Positions 57,072 to 64,000 of a stretch of DNA of 64,000 nt are shown piece after piece. The DNA is from Pandoraea pulmonicola. GTDB lineage: Bacteria > Pseudomonadota > Gammaproteobacteria > Burkholderiales > Burkholderiaceae. Position 1 is the first letter of the stretch. Each line of letters begins with the position of its first letter. Position numbers and translations under genes: made by a program. Below the pieces are notes generated by a model that saw only the letters and a list, made by a program, of their open reading frames with translations, did no database searches and had not been told where the DNA came from. The stretch lies in the NCBI RefSeq assembly GCF_000815105.2, contig NZ_CP010310.2, positions 1,240,001 through 1,304,000 on the forward strand. Direction: 5' to 3'.

Positions 57072-57740
57072 ATGACGAACAATCTTCAACGCATTTCTCG
57101 CGAGCCCACTGCGAGCGCCGCGGACATCATCCGCGAATATGGTCCATTCCCGGGCAACGAACGCGCCCATGGCGTGACTTTCGATGGTCAGAAAGTCTGG
57201 GTCGCGACCGGCGAGACCATCATCGCGTTCGACACCGCCAGCGGCGAAGTTCGCCAGACCGTCCAGGCGCCCAGCGACGCCGGCACGGCTTTCGACGGCA
57301 CGCATCTGTACCAGGTCGCCGAGGGCAGCATCAACAAGATCGAGCCGTCCACCGGCCGCGTGGTGCATACGATTCCCACACCCGAGGGCGGCAGTCACTC
57401 GGGGCTGACCTGGGCCGAGGGCAGTCTGTGGCTCGGCCAGTACCGCGACCGGCGCATTCTGCAACTCGATCCGCAGACGGGCCGCGTGCTGCGCACCATC
57501 GAATCCGATCGGTTCGTGACGGGCGTGACCTGGGTGAAGGACGAACTCTGGCACGGCACCTGGGAGAACGACGAGAGCAGCCTGCGGCAGATCGATCCCG
57601 TCACTGGCGAAGTCCTGGCTCGCGTGGAAATGCCCGAGGGCATCGGTGTGAGCGGCCTGGAATACGACGGCGGCGATCTCTTCTATTGCGGCGGCGGCCC
57701 GAGCGGCAAGGTGCGCGCCGTACGGTATCCGAAGCGCTGA
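57072..57740 (+). CDS. Beta-propeller protein (glutamine cyclotransferase/SMP-30-like)
   Basis: A 222-residue cytoplasmic protein of repeated blades, each with a W/Y-x-x-x-G and LDP.TG.V pattern (for example VWVATGETIIAFDTASGEV and LWLGQYRDRRILQLDPQTG). There is no signal peptide. It resembles virginiamycin B lyase and plant-type glutamine cyclotransferase propellers, but with fewer blades than either, and no catalytic site can be assigned. GGAG precedes the ATG. It pairs with the regulator-like gene upstream. Confidence 0.65.
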   Translation: MTNNLQRISREPTASAADIIREYGPFPGNERAHGVTFDGQKVWVATGETIIAFDTASGEVRQTVQAPSDAGTAFDGTHLYQVAEGSINKIEPSTGRVVHTIPTPEGGSHSGLTWAEGSLWLGQYRDRRILQLDPQTGRVLRTIESDRFVTGVTWVKDELWHGTWENDESSLRQIDPVTGEVLARVEMPEGIGVSGLEYDGGDLFYCGGGPSGKVRAVRYPKR

Positions 57741-57850
57741 CATACCAATTGCGCCAATTTTCCGGCCACGCCTCAGCGGCCGGATTTGGCGGAAGGTGCG
57801 CACTGCGGCGTGTACCGCGATTCGTACGAAGCCCCTCTCGAAGACCCCAC

Positions 57851-57880
57851 CGTCAGGCTATCGCCGCCGATAGCCTGACG
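57851..57880. repeat. 13-bp perfect inverted repeat upstream of ahpC
   Basis: CGTCAGGCTATCG and its reverse complement flank a 4-nt loop (57851-57863, 57868-57880), 90 bp before ahpC. It could terminate the previous gene (TTATT follows) or act in ahpC control. Its core GTCAGGCT recurs after ahpF. Confidence 0.7.
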
Positions 57881-57970
57881 TTATTGCATAGATTTTAATA
57901 ATCAATTTTCATTAATTAATAGCGTTCGGCATACTGTCAACACTTTCCACCCAGTCAGAGAGACACAGAC

Positions 57971-58534
57971 ATGCCGATCATCAACACCCAGATCAAGCCG
58001 TTCAAAGCCACCGCCTATCACAACGGCGACTTCACGACCGTGACCGACGAGACCCTGAAGGGCAAGTGGTCGGTGGTCGTGTTCTACCCGGCGGACTTCA
58101 CGTTCGTGTGTCCGACCGAACTCGGCGATCTGGCCGATCACTACGAAGAATTCAAGAAACTGGGCGTCGAGATCTACAGCGTTTCGACCGACACCCACTT
58201 CACGCACAAGGCCTGGCACGACACGTCGGACACGATCCAGAAGATCCAATACCCGATGATCGGCGACCCGACGCTCGCCCTCTCGCGCAACTTCGACGTG
58301 CTGATCGAGGAAGAAGGTCTGGCCCTGCGCGGCACGTTCGTGATCAACCCGGAAGGCGAGATCAAGCTGTGCGAGATCCACGACAACGGTATCGGCCGCG
58401 ACGCGAAGGAACTGCTGCGCAAGGTTCAGGCCGCTCAGTACGTGGCGTCGCACCCGGGCGAAGTGTGCCCCGCCAAGTGGACGCCGGGCGCTGAAACGCT
58501 CAGCCCGTCGCTCGACCTGATCGGCAAGATCTAA
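57971..58534 (+). CDS. ahpC: Alkyl hydroperoxide reductase peroxiredoxin subunit
   Basis: A 187-residue typical two-cysteine peroxiredoxin that reduces hydrogen peroxide and organic peroxides. The peroxidatic cysteine is in TFVCPTEL (about 47) and the resolving cysteine in GEVCPAKW (about 166). It is reduced by the AhpF protein encoded next. The preceding 80 bp are AT-rich and probably hold the promoter. I could not find a convincing OxyR box there. Confidence 0.96.
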   Translation: MPIINTQIKPFKATAYHNGDFTTVTDETLKGKWSVVVFYPADFTFVCPTELGDLADHYEEFKKLGVEIYSVSTDTHFTHKAWHDTSDTIQKIQYPMIGDPTLALSRNFDVLIEEEGLALRGTFVINPEGEIKLCEIHDNGIGRDAKELLRKVQAAQYVASHPGEVCPAKWTPGAETLSPSLDLIGKI

Positions 58535-58557
58535 GCGTTACCGCTTCACCGCAGCAA

Positions 58558-58583
58558 ACGCCGCTCGCGTCACGGAGCGGCGT
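58558..58583 (+). terminator. Hairpin between ahpC and ahpF, possible attenuator
   Basis: ACGCCGCTC pairs with GAGCGGCGT around an 8-nt loop, 24 bases after the ahpC stop. Without a T-tract it may be a partial stop or an RNA-stability element that keeps AhpC more abundant than AhpF. Confidence 0.45.
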
Positions 58584-58712
58584 CTCCCGCCGGCGCGCAG
58601 CCCCCCTGAACCTGTCGCGCCGGCACCCTTTCCGAATTCCCGACGCCTGCCTGCGCCCGCCCCCCGGCCGACGCGGTGGCCCTTGTTCACCCTATCGAGA
58701 CGGATACACGCC

Positions 58713-60299
58713 ATGTTGGACGCGAACCTCAAAGCCCAGTTGCAAACGTACCTCCAGAAAGTCACGCGCCCGATCGAGATCGCCGTGTGGCTCGACGACA
58801 GCCCGAAGGCGCTCGAGATGAAGGCGCTGGTCGACGAGATCGCGCCGCTCTCGCCGCACATCGCCGTGGTGCCGCGCGACGATGCGAACGAGCGCCGTCC
58901 GTCGTTCGCCATCGGCACGCCGGGCGAGGCGCCGCGCATCCGTTTCGCCGGGCTGCCGATGGGCCACGAGTTCACGTCGCTGGTGCTGGCGCTGCTGCAG
59001 GTCGGCGGGCATCCGGTCAAGCTCGATGACGACACCATCGCGCAGATCCGAGCCCTCGACGGCGATTTCCGCTTCGAGACCTACATCTCGCTGTCGTGCC
59101 AGAACTGCCCGGAAGTCGTGCAGGCGCTCAACGTGATGGCGCTCATCAATCCGCGCATCCAGCAGGTCACTATCGACGGCGCCCTGTTCCAGGGCGAAGT
59201 CGAAGCGCGTCAGGTGATGGCGGTGCCGACGGTGTTCCTCAATGGCGTGTCGTTCACGCAAGGCCGCACCAGCGTGAAGGAACTGCTCGCCAGGCTCGAC
59301 ACGGGCGCGAGTGCGCGCGCCGCCAAGGCGCTGGAGAACAAGCCGGTCTACGACATGCTGATCGTCGGTGGTGGTCCTGCGGGGGCTGCGGCAGCGATTT
59401 ACGCCGCACGAAAGGGCATCTCGACAGGGGTGGTCGCCGAGCGTTTCGGCGGTCAGGTGCTCGACACGATGGCCATCGAGAATTTCGTCTCCGTCACGCA
59501 CACCGAAGGACCGAAGTTCGCGACGGCGCTCGAGCAGCACGTGAAGACCTACGACGTCGACGTGATCGACGCGCAACGCGCAGAAGCGTTGATGCCGGGC
59601 AAGGTCCACGAGGTGCGCCTGGCCAGCGGCGCGGTGCTCAAGGCCCGTGCGGTCGTGCTGGCCACGGGCGCGCGGTGGCGCGAAATCGGCGTGCCGGGCG
59701 AGCGCGAGTATCGCAACCGCGGCGTGGCCTATTGCCCGCACTGCGACGGGCCGCTCTTCAAGGGCAAGCGCGTCGCCGTCGTCGGAGGTGGCAACTCGGG
59801 CGTCGAAGCGGCGATCGATCTGGCGGGCATCGTCAAGGAAGTCACGCTCGTCGAATACGGCACGCAACTGCGCGCCGACGAAGTGCTGCAGCGCAAGCTG
59901 CGCAGCCTGCCGAACGTGCGCGTGCTGACGAATGCGCAAACCACTGAAATCACTGGCGACGGCCAGAAGGTGAACGGCCTCGCGTATGTCGAGCGCGCGT
60001 CGGGCGAATCGCGCACCCTCGCGCTCGAAGGCGTGTTCGTGCAGATCGGCCTTGTGCCCAACACCGAATGGCTCAAGGGCACGCTGGCGCTGTCGCGTCA
60101 CGGAGAAATCGAAGTGGACGCCAAGGGCGCGACCTCGGTGCCGGGCGTGTTCGCCGCGGGCGACGTGACGACCGTGCCGTTCAAGCAGATCGTGATCGCG
60201 CTCGGGGAGGGCGCGAAGGCGTCGCTCGGCGCGTTCGAACACCTGATGCTCAGTTCCATCGAGGATGAGGCGAGGGCACCGCAGGCCATCGCCGCTTGA
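58713..60299 (+). CDS. ahpF: Alkyl hydroperoxide reductase flavoprotein subunit
   Basis: A 528-residue NADH-dependent disulfide reductase of AhpC. An N-terminal pair of thioredoxin folds carries the CxxC SCQNCPE; a thioredoxin-reductase-like part follows with GGGPAG (FAD), the redox pair CPHCDGP and GGGNSG (NADH). The length agrees with E. coli AhpF (521). ATG 58713 fits the family start [11 protein letters not shown] strong terminator follows. Confidence 0.96.
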   Translation: MLDANLKAQLQTYLQKVTRPIEIAVWLDDSPKALEMKALVDEIAPLSPHIAVVPRDDANERRPSFAIGTPGEAPRIRFAGLPMGHEFTSLVLALLQVGGHPVKLDDDTIAQIRALDGDFRFETYISLSCQNCPEVVQALNVMALINPRIQQVTIDGALFQGEVEARQVMAVPTVFLNGVSFTQGRTSVKELLARLDTGASARAAKALENKPVYDMLIVGGGPAGAAAAIYAARKGISTGVVAERFGGQVLDTMAIENFVSVTHTEGPKFATALEQHVKTYDVDVIDAQRAEALMPGKVHEVRLASGAVLKARAVVLATGARWREIGVPGEREYRNRGVAYCPHCDGPLFKGKRVAVVGGGNSGVEAAIDLAGIVKEVTLVEYGTQLRADEVLQRKLRSLPNVRVLTNAQTTEITGDGQKVNGLAYVERASGESRTLALEGVFVQIGLVPNTEWLKGTLALSRHGEIEVDAKGATSVPGVFAAGDVTTVPFKQIVIALGEGAKASLGAFEHLMLSSIEDEARAPQAIAA

Positions 60300-60302
60300 C
60301 AC

Positions 60303-60345
60303 CGGTCAGGCTCGAGCGGGACGCCTATCCGATCGAGCCTGACCG
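60303..60345. repeat. 13-bp perfect inverted repeat downstream of ahpF
   Basis: CGGTCAGGCTCGA and its reverse complement surround a 17-nt spacer, starting four bases after the ahpF stop. It shares GTCAGGCT...AGCCTGAC with the repeat before ahpC. Confidence 0.7.
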
Positions 60346-60380
60346 AGATAGGGTTACGCAGTCTTCGTATGATCCGATGA

Positions 60381-60413
60381 GGCCCTCACGCGTGGTGCGC
60401 GTGAGGGCCTTTT
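60381..60413 (+). terminator. Rho-independent terminator of ahpCF
   Basis: A 12-bp stem (60381-60392 with 60398-60409, 5-nt loop) is followed by TTTT. Confidence 0.85.
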
Positions 60414-60665
60414 CACATTCGCCTGCAAGCCATCGATTTCGGACGCACGTTAATGGGAAATCGCACATATTCGCCATTCCGACGCGGACGATGCCCAAAG
60501 AACGCGGAGATTTTCGATAGTCGGCGAATTCGTCGCCAACATGTGCCCCTTTATTCGACACACGACGCCTGAGGCTCTCGCGCTGAGCGTTAGCCAGGTA
60601 TTCGCCGGGTGATGGCTGCCGGACTTCGGTTCGCTCGAGGCATCGCCGGCCAGATGAATGGACAT
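60414..60665. other. Leader region of the fliF operon
   Basis: No gene is evident. I found neither a clear sigma-54 nor a sigma-28 promoter by eye. A fliE gene, usually just before fliF, is not here. Confidence 0.5.
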
Positions 60666-62312
60666 ATGGGAATCGACAACTTCTTGCGCACACTGAGTGA
60701 CGCCGGCACGCGATCGCGCGAACGGTGGCAGGCGTGGCGCGCGCAGTCGCCCGGCGTTGGCGGACAGTGGCGCAGCGCGCTGCCGATCGTGCTGGCGGCG
60801 GGCGCCATCACGGCGGCGACCGTGGCCTGGTACGTCCGCGATACGGGCTACGCGCCGCTTTTTGGCCAGCACCAGCGTATTTCGGTCGAACAGGCCGCTG
60901 GCGTGCTCGACGCCGAGCAGATCCCGTTTCGCATGCATCCGGAAACCGGCGCGATTCTCGTGCCGCACGATCGGCTCGGCCGCGCGCGTCTCGCGTTGGC
61001 CGCCAAGGGCGTGACGCCGGAGCTGCCACCGGGGCTGGAGCTGGTCGATCGCGACGAGCGTCTGGGCGTGCGCCAGTTCGTGCAGGACGTGCGCTTTCGC
61101 CGCGGCCTCGAAGGGGAGCTGTCACGCACCATCATGTCGATCGACGCGGTGGACGCCGCGCGCGTGCATATCGCGCTCGCCCCGCAGACGTCGTTCGTGA
61201 CGAACACGAAGGCATCGGCGAGCGCGTCGGTGCTGATTTCGGTGCGCGCCGGTCGGAAGCTTGCGCCGCAACAGGTGAGCGCCGTCGTGAAGCTCGTGGC
61301 CGGCAGCGTGAACGGCCTGGCGGCGGAGAATGTGTCGGTCGTCGATCAGCACGGCACACCGCTCACGGCGAATCTCGATCTGGACGAGGCGATGCACGGC
61401 GATGCGCAAGCGCGCACCCGTTCGCGCGAGGACGCACTGCGAAACGTGCGGGCGCTGCTCGACGGCATTCTCGGCGCCGATCGCTATCGCGCGAGCGTGA
61501 GCGTCGATCTGGACGAAGACGTCGTCTCCAACACCACCGAAGCGCTTGGCGCCGAGCCGCGCGTGATGCAGGAAGCCGTGCGCGAAGCGCGTGACGACGA
61601 CGCCATCGTCGGCGGCGTGCCGGGGGCCATGAGCAACCGTCCGGTCGATGCTGCGCCGCTGCTGACCGGCGAGGGCGGCGCCATGCGCACCACCTCGTCC
61701 ACGCGTCAGTTCGCATACGACCGCTCGATCACGCAGACCAAGCGCCAGCGTCCGCGCGTGCGTCAGATGCACGTCGCCGTCATGGTCGACTCCCGGGCCG
61801 CGCCAGGCGGCAACGGCTGGTCGAACGAGGCGCTGGCCGACCTGGAACGCACGCTGCGCGCCGGCGTCGGTATCCAGGCGCCGCGTGGCGACACGCTGGT
61901 CGTGAGCGCGATGCCGTTTGCGCCGTCGCCGGCCGTGGTGCCGTTCGGGGCACCTGACGCCGCACCGGGCGTGCTGTCGCTGACCGACACGCAAAAGCAA
62001 TACGCCGCGGTGGCGGCCGGGACGCTGCTCCTGATCGCACTGGCCGCGTGGGCCGTGCTTGCCCGCCGAGCGCGTCGGCGCAAGACGGCCGCGCAAGCCG
62101 CCGAGGCCGAAGCACGCGAGCGCAGCCGCCGCGAAGCCGAGCTCGCCGCGCAACAGGCGGCGCTGCCTGCCTTCGCTCCCGATCTGCCACCGGCGTCGGA
62201 CACCTCGTTCGACACCAAGCTCGAACGCCTGAGTGCCCTGGCGGCGGGCGAGCCCGAACGCGTCGCGCAAATCATCAAACACTGGATTGGTTCGCATGCT
62301 GCATACCGCTGA
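60666..62312 (+). CDS. fliF: Flagellar MS-ring protein
   Basis: A 548-residue ring-forming membrane protein at the base of the flagellum. Helix 1 is near residues 38-58 (ALPIVLAAGAITAATVAWYV) and helix 2 near 437-457 (YAAVAAGTLLLIALAAWAVL). Between them are the ring-building motifs, including TRTIMSIDAV-type SRTIMSIDAVDAARVHIA and PGAMSN. The C-terminal FliG-binding tail is present (EPERVAQIIKHWIG). ATG 60666 is the closest to the usual N-terminus; 60654 and 60609 are alternatives. The last 17 bases overlap fliG. Confidence 0.93.
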   Translation: MGIDNFLRTLSDAGTRSRERWQAWRAQSPGVGGQWRSALPIVLAAGAITAATVAWYVRDTGYAPLFGQHQRISVEQAAGVLDAEQIPFRMHPETGAILVPHDRLGRARLALAAKGVTPELPPGLELVDRDERLGVRQFVQDVRFRRGLEGELSRTIMSIDAVDAARVHIALAPQTSFVTNTKASASASVLISVRAGRKLAPQQVSAVVKLVAGSVNGLAAENVSVVDQHGTPLTANLDLDEAMHGDAQARTRSREDALRNVRALLDGILGADRYRASVSVDLDEDVVSNTTEALGAEPRVMQEAVREARDDDAIVGGVPGAMSNRPVDAAPLLTGEGGAMRTTSSTRQFAYDRSITQTKRQRPRVRQMHVAVMVDSRAAPGGNGWSNEALADLERTLRAGVGIQAPRGDTLVVSAMPFAPSPAVVPFGAPDAAPGVLSLTDTQKQYAAVAAGTLLLIALAAWAVLARRARRRKTAAQAAEAEARERSRREAELAAQQAALPAFAPDLPPASDTSFDTKLERLSALAAGEPERVAQIIKHWIGSHAAYR

Positions 62313-63315
62313 AACTTCCGCGCTGACGCAAATCAACGGCGTCGACCGCGCTGCCGTCCTCCTGCTCTGTATGGGTGAGGAGGCCGCTGCCGCCGTGATG
62401 GCACAACTCGCCCCCGGTGAGCTCCTGCGGGTGGCGCACGCCATGTCGCGGGCCGGCAGCGTGAAGAAGCACGACGTGCAAGCCATCGTCGATCAGTTTC
62501 TCGACGCCAGTACCGAGCACGGCGGCGCCAATGCCGCGCCTCGCGCCTACCTGGAGCGCTCGCTCTCGGCGGCGCTTGGCGAGGGCATCGCGAGCAACGT
62601 GCTCGATGGCATCTATGGGGATCGCGTGCGGCCCAAGCTCGCGCGATTGCAATGGGTGAGCGTGGCCAGACTGGCCGACGTGCTCTCGCGGGAGCATCAC
62701 CGCATGCAGGCGTTGCTGCTCGCCTATCTGCCGGCCGATCTCGCAGGCCAGTTGTTGCGCGCGCTGCCCGAATCGCAGCAGGAGGCGTTGCTGCTCGAGA
62801 CGGCGCAGCTCACGCGCGTCGATCGCGAATTGTTGGCCGATCTCGAAATGATTGCCGACCGATGCCTCGCCGGACTGTCCGCGGATAGCGCCGATGTGCA
62901 AGGGGCGCGGCTCGCGGCGCAGATCATCGGCCACGTGCCCGAGGAGCAGAAGCGGCTGATGGATGTGCTGCGCGCGCACGACGCGGCGTTGGCAGAGTCC
63001 GTCGAAGCCAGCATGTACGGCTTCGACATCCTCGCCCACCAGGCAGCCGAGGTCGTCGATCTCGCCGTGGCCGAAGTGCCGACCGAGACGTGGGCGACGG
63101 CGCTCAAGGGCACGGACACGCGTTTGCGTCAGGTCGTGCGCGAGCGCATGTCGCGTCTCCAGGAAGACGCGCTCACGCAGGCGATGCAGCGTCTGGGCGC
63201 CGTGTCGTCCGCGCGCGTGGAAGCCGCGCGCACCGAGATCATGACCACCCTGCGGGCTCGCGCACGCGAAACCAACATGACGCTGCGGCTGGCCGATGGC
63301 GAGGTGCTGGAATGA
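62296..63315 (+). CDS. fliG: Flagellar motor switch protein FliG, divergent
   Basis: A 339-residue rotor protein that joins FliF to the torque-generating stator. The FliF-binding part begins NGVDRAAVLLLCMGEEAAA. The usual EHPQ motif reads EHHR (133-136). In the C-terminal domain the FliG motif ALKG keeps K271 (E. coli K264), but the other charged torque residues are altered: R281 to L288, D288 to Q295, D289 to A296 and R297 to S304 in a gap-free alignment. The start overlaps fliF by 17 bases; the next gene overlaps by four. Confidence 0.9.
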   Translation: MLHTAETSALTQINGVDRAAVLLLCMGEEAAAAVMAQLAPGELLRVAHAMSRAGSVKKHDVQAIVDQFLDASTEHGGANAAPRAYLERSLSAALGEGIASNVLDGIYGDRVRPKLARLQWVSVARLADVLSREHHRMQALLLAYLPADLAGQLLRALPESQQEALLLETAQLTRVDRELLADLEMIADRCLAGLSADSADVQGARLAAQIIGHVPEEQKRLMDVLRAHDAALAESVEASMYGFDILAHQAAEVVDLAVAEVPTETWATALKGTDTRLRQVVRERMSRLQEDALTQAMQRLGAVSSARVEAARTEIMTTLRARARETNMTLRLADGEVLE

Positions 63316-64000
63316 GGCCGCACCGGTTCGGCACGAAGGCCGACGCGGCGGCGCAGCGCGGCTGGCTGCCGGTTCAACCCGACATGGCGGCCGTGCGCGC
63401 GCAGGCCTATGCCGAAGGGATGGCACACGGCGAGGCCCAGGCGCGCGAGGCCGTCTGGCAGGCGGCCTTCGACGCGGGCCGCGCCGAAGGCGAGCAGGCT
63501 GTGGAGATGCGTTTGCGCGCGTCGTATGCCGAGCGGTTGCGCGATGAACTCGACGCCATCGCGCAGCCCCTCGCCGCTTTGCAGACCGCTTGCAACGAGG
63601 TCCGTGCCCGCCTTGCCGCCGGTGCGCTGGAGGTGATGACGGACGTGACGTCGCGCGCCGTGAAGGCCGTTGTGCAGCGCGAACTGCACACGGCGGCCCC
63701 GGATATTGCGAGCATCGTGCATCACTTGATCACGCAGTTGGGCGCGAGTGGTGGTGTCACCGTTTACGTGAGCCCCGAAGATGCGCAGACGCTCGCCGCG
63801 CGTGTCGGCGCCGAGGCGTCCGGTGCGGAATGGCAGATCGTCGCCGACGCGTCGTTGCCGCGCGGCGAGAGTCGCGTCGACGTCGATGGCCTCTGGTACG
63901 ACGCCGGATGCGAAAGCCGCGAAGCCGCCGTATGGGAGGTCATTCGCCGGCAACTGAACGAATGGGTCGACGCGTCGATCGCCAGCAGCGAACCGATCGT
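63312..64000 (+). CDS. fliH: Flagellar assembly protein FliH (partial, runs off the window)
   Basis: The first 229 residues or so are visible and the frame is open at the end. FliH regulates the export ATPase FliI. The central glycine-containing repeat region (AYAEGMAHGEAQAREAVWQAAFDAGRAEGE in segments of GxxxG type) and the C-terminal SLPRGESRVDVDGLWYD motif identify it. It overlaps the fliG stop by ATGA. The next genes are expected to be fliI and fliJ. Confidence 0.88.
   Translation, partial: MRPHRFGTKADAAAQRGWLPVQPDMAAVRAQAYAEGMAHGEAQAREAVWQAAFDAGRAEGEQAVEMRLRASYAERLRDELDAIAQPLAALQTACNEVRARLAAGALEVMTDVTSRAVKAVVQRELHTAAPDIASIVHHLITQLGASGGVTVYVSPEDAQTLAARVGAEASGAEWQIVADASLPRGESRVDVDGLWYDAGCESREAAVWEVIRRQLNEWVDASIASSEPI

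Noticed and set aside
57881..57970. OxyR site upstream of ahpC
   Set aside because: ATAG occurs several times, but the four elements with seven-base spacings do not line up.

Overview
The window is 64 kb of GC-rich, densely packed bacterial chromosome. Codon use, the trimeric-type general porin, the two-subunit protocatechuate 3,4-dioxygenase pathway, the many LysR/MarR regulators and the cyo oxidase all suggest a betaproteobacterium of the Burkholderiaceae, most like Pandoraea or a close relative. That placement is inferred from protein style, not from a marker gene. I see no rRNA, tRNA, insertion sequence, prophage or CRISPR array.

Layout. 1-4.4 kb: the tail of a probable MFS exporter, a penicillin-binding endopeptidase (pbpG-like) and a D-methionine-type ABC importer in the order Q-N-I. 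4.4-9 kb: a periplasmic gamma-glutamyltransferase, an M24 aminopeptidase-like protein and its divergent MocR regulator. 9-15.6 kb: cytochrome bo3 quinol oxidase (cyoABCD, then a SURF1 protein whose start is out of frame) with a divergent MFS transporter. 15.6-24 kb: a LysR regulator diverging from a peptide-type ABC importer operon that ends in a second, signal-less gamma-glutamyltransferase-like enzyme, probably for gamma-glutamyl compounds. 24-26.3 kb: a PhzS-like flavin monooxygenase and divergent LysR.

26.5-31.6 kb: a compact chemosensory-like module that is the most unusual locus here. It holds a membrane kinase with a receptor-like sensor, HAMP, PAS-like, HPt and CheA-like ATPase regions, a stripped-down chemoreceptor signalling protein, two CheX-type phosphatases and one CheY. 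No CheW, CheR or CheB is present.

31.8-51.9 kb: a nearly continuous aromatic catabolic island. A MarR regulator, an aromatic-acid transporter and a porin precede hydroxycinnamoyl-CoA hydratase-lyase, an aldehyde dehydrogenase, an acyl-CoA synthetase, an acyl-CoA dehydrogenase and an amidohydrolase. PcaQ then diverges from pcaHGBCD, followed by PobR/pobA and a PcaK-like transporter. Together these would take p-coumarate (or ferulate, if vanillate demethylase is elsewhere) through 4-hydroxybenzoate and protocatechuate to beta-ketoadipate. Three copies of one 23-bp operator-like sequence sit near the transporter and hydratase genes.

51.9-64 kb: a DUF72 protein, a MarR-ClC chloride-channel operon, a small membrane ORF, an unusual two-HTH regulator next to a beta-propeller protein, the peroxide-defence pair ahpC/ahpF flanked by matching inverted repeats, and the start of a flagellar fliF-fliG-fliH operon. 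Its FliG lacks most of the charged torque residues known from E. coli.
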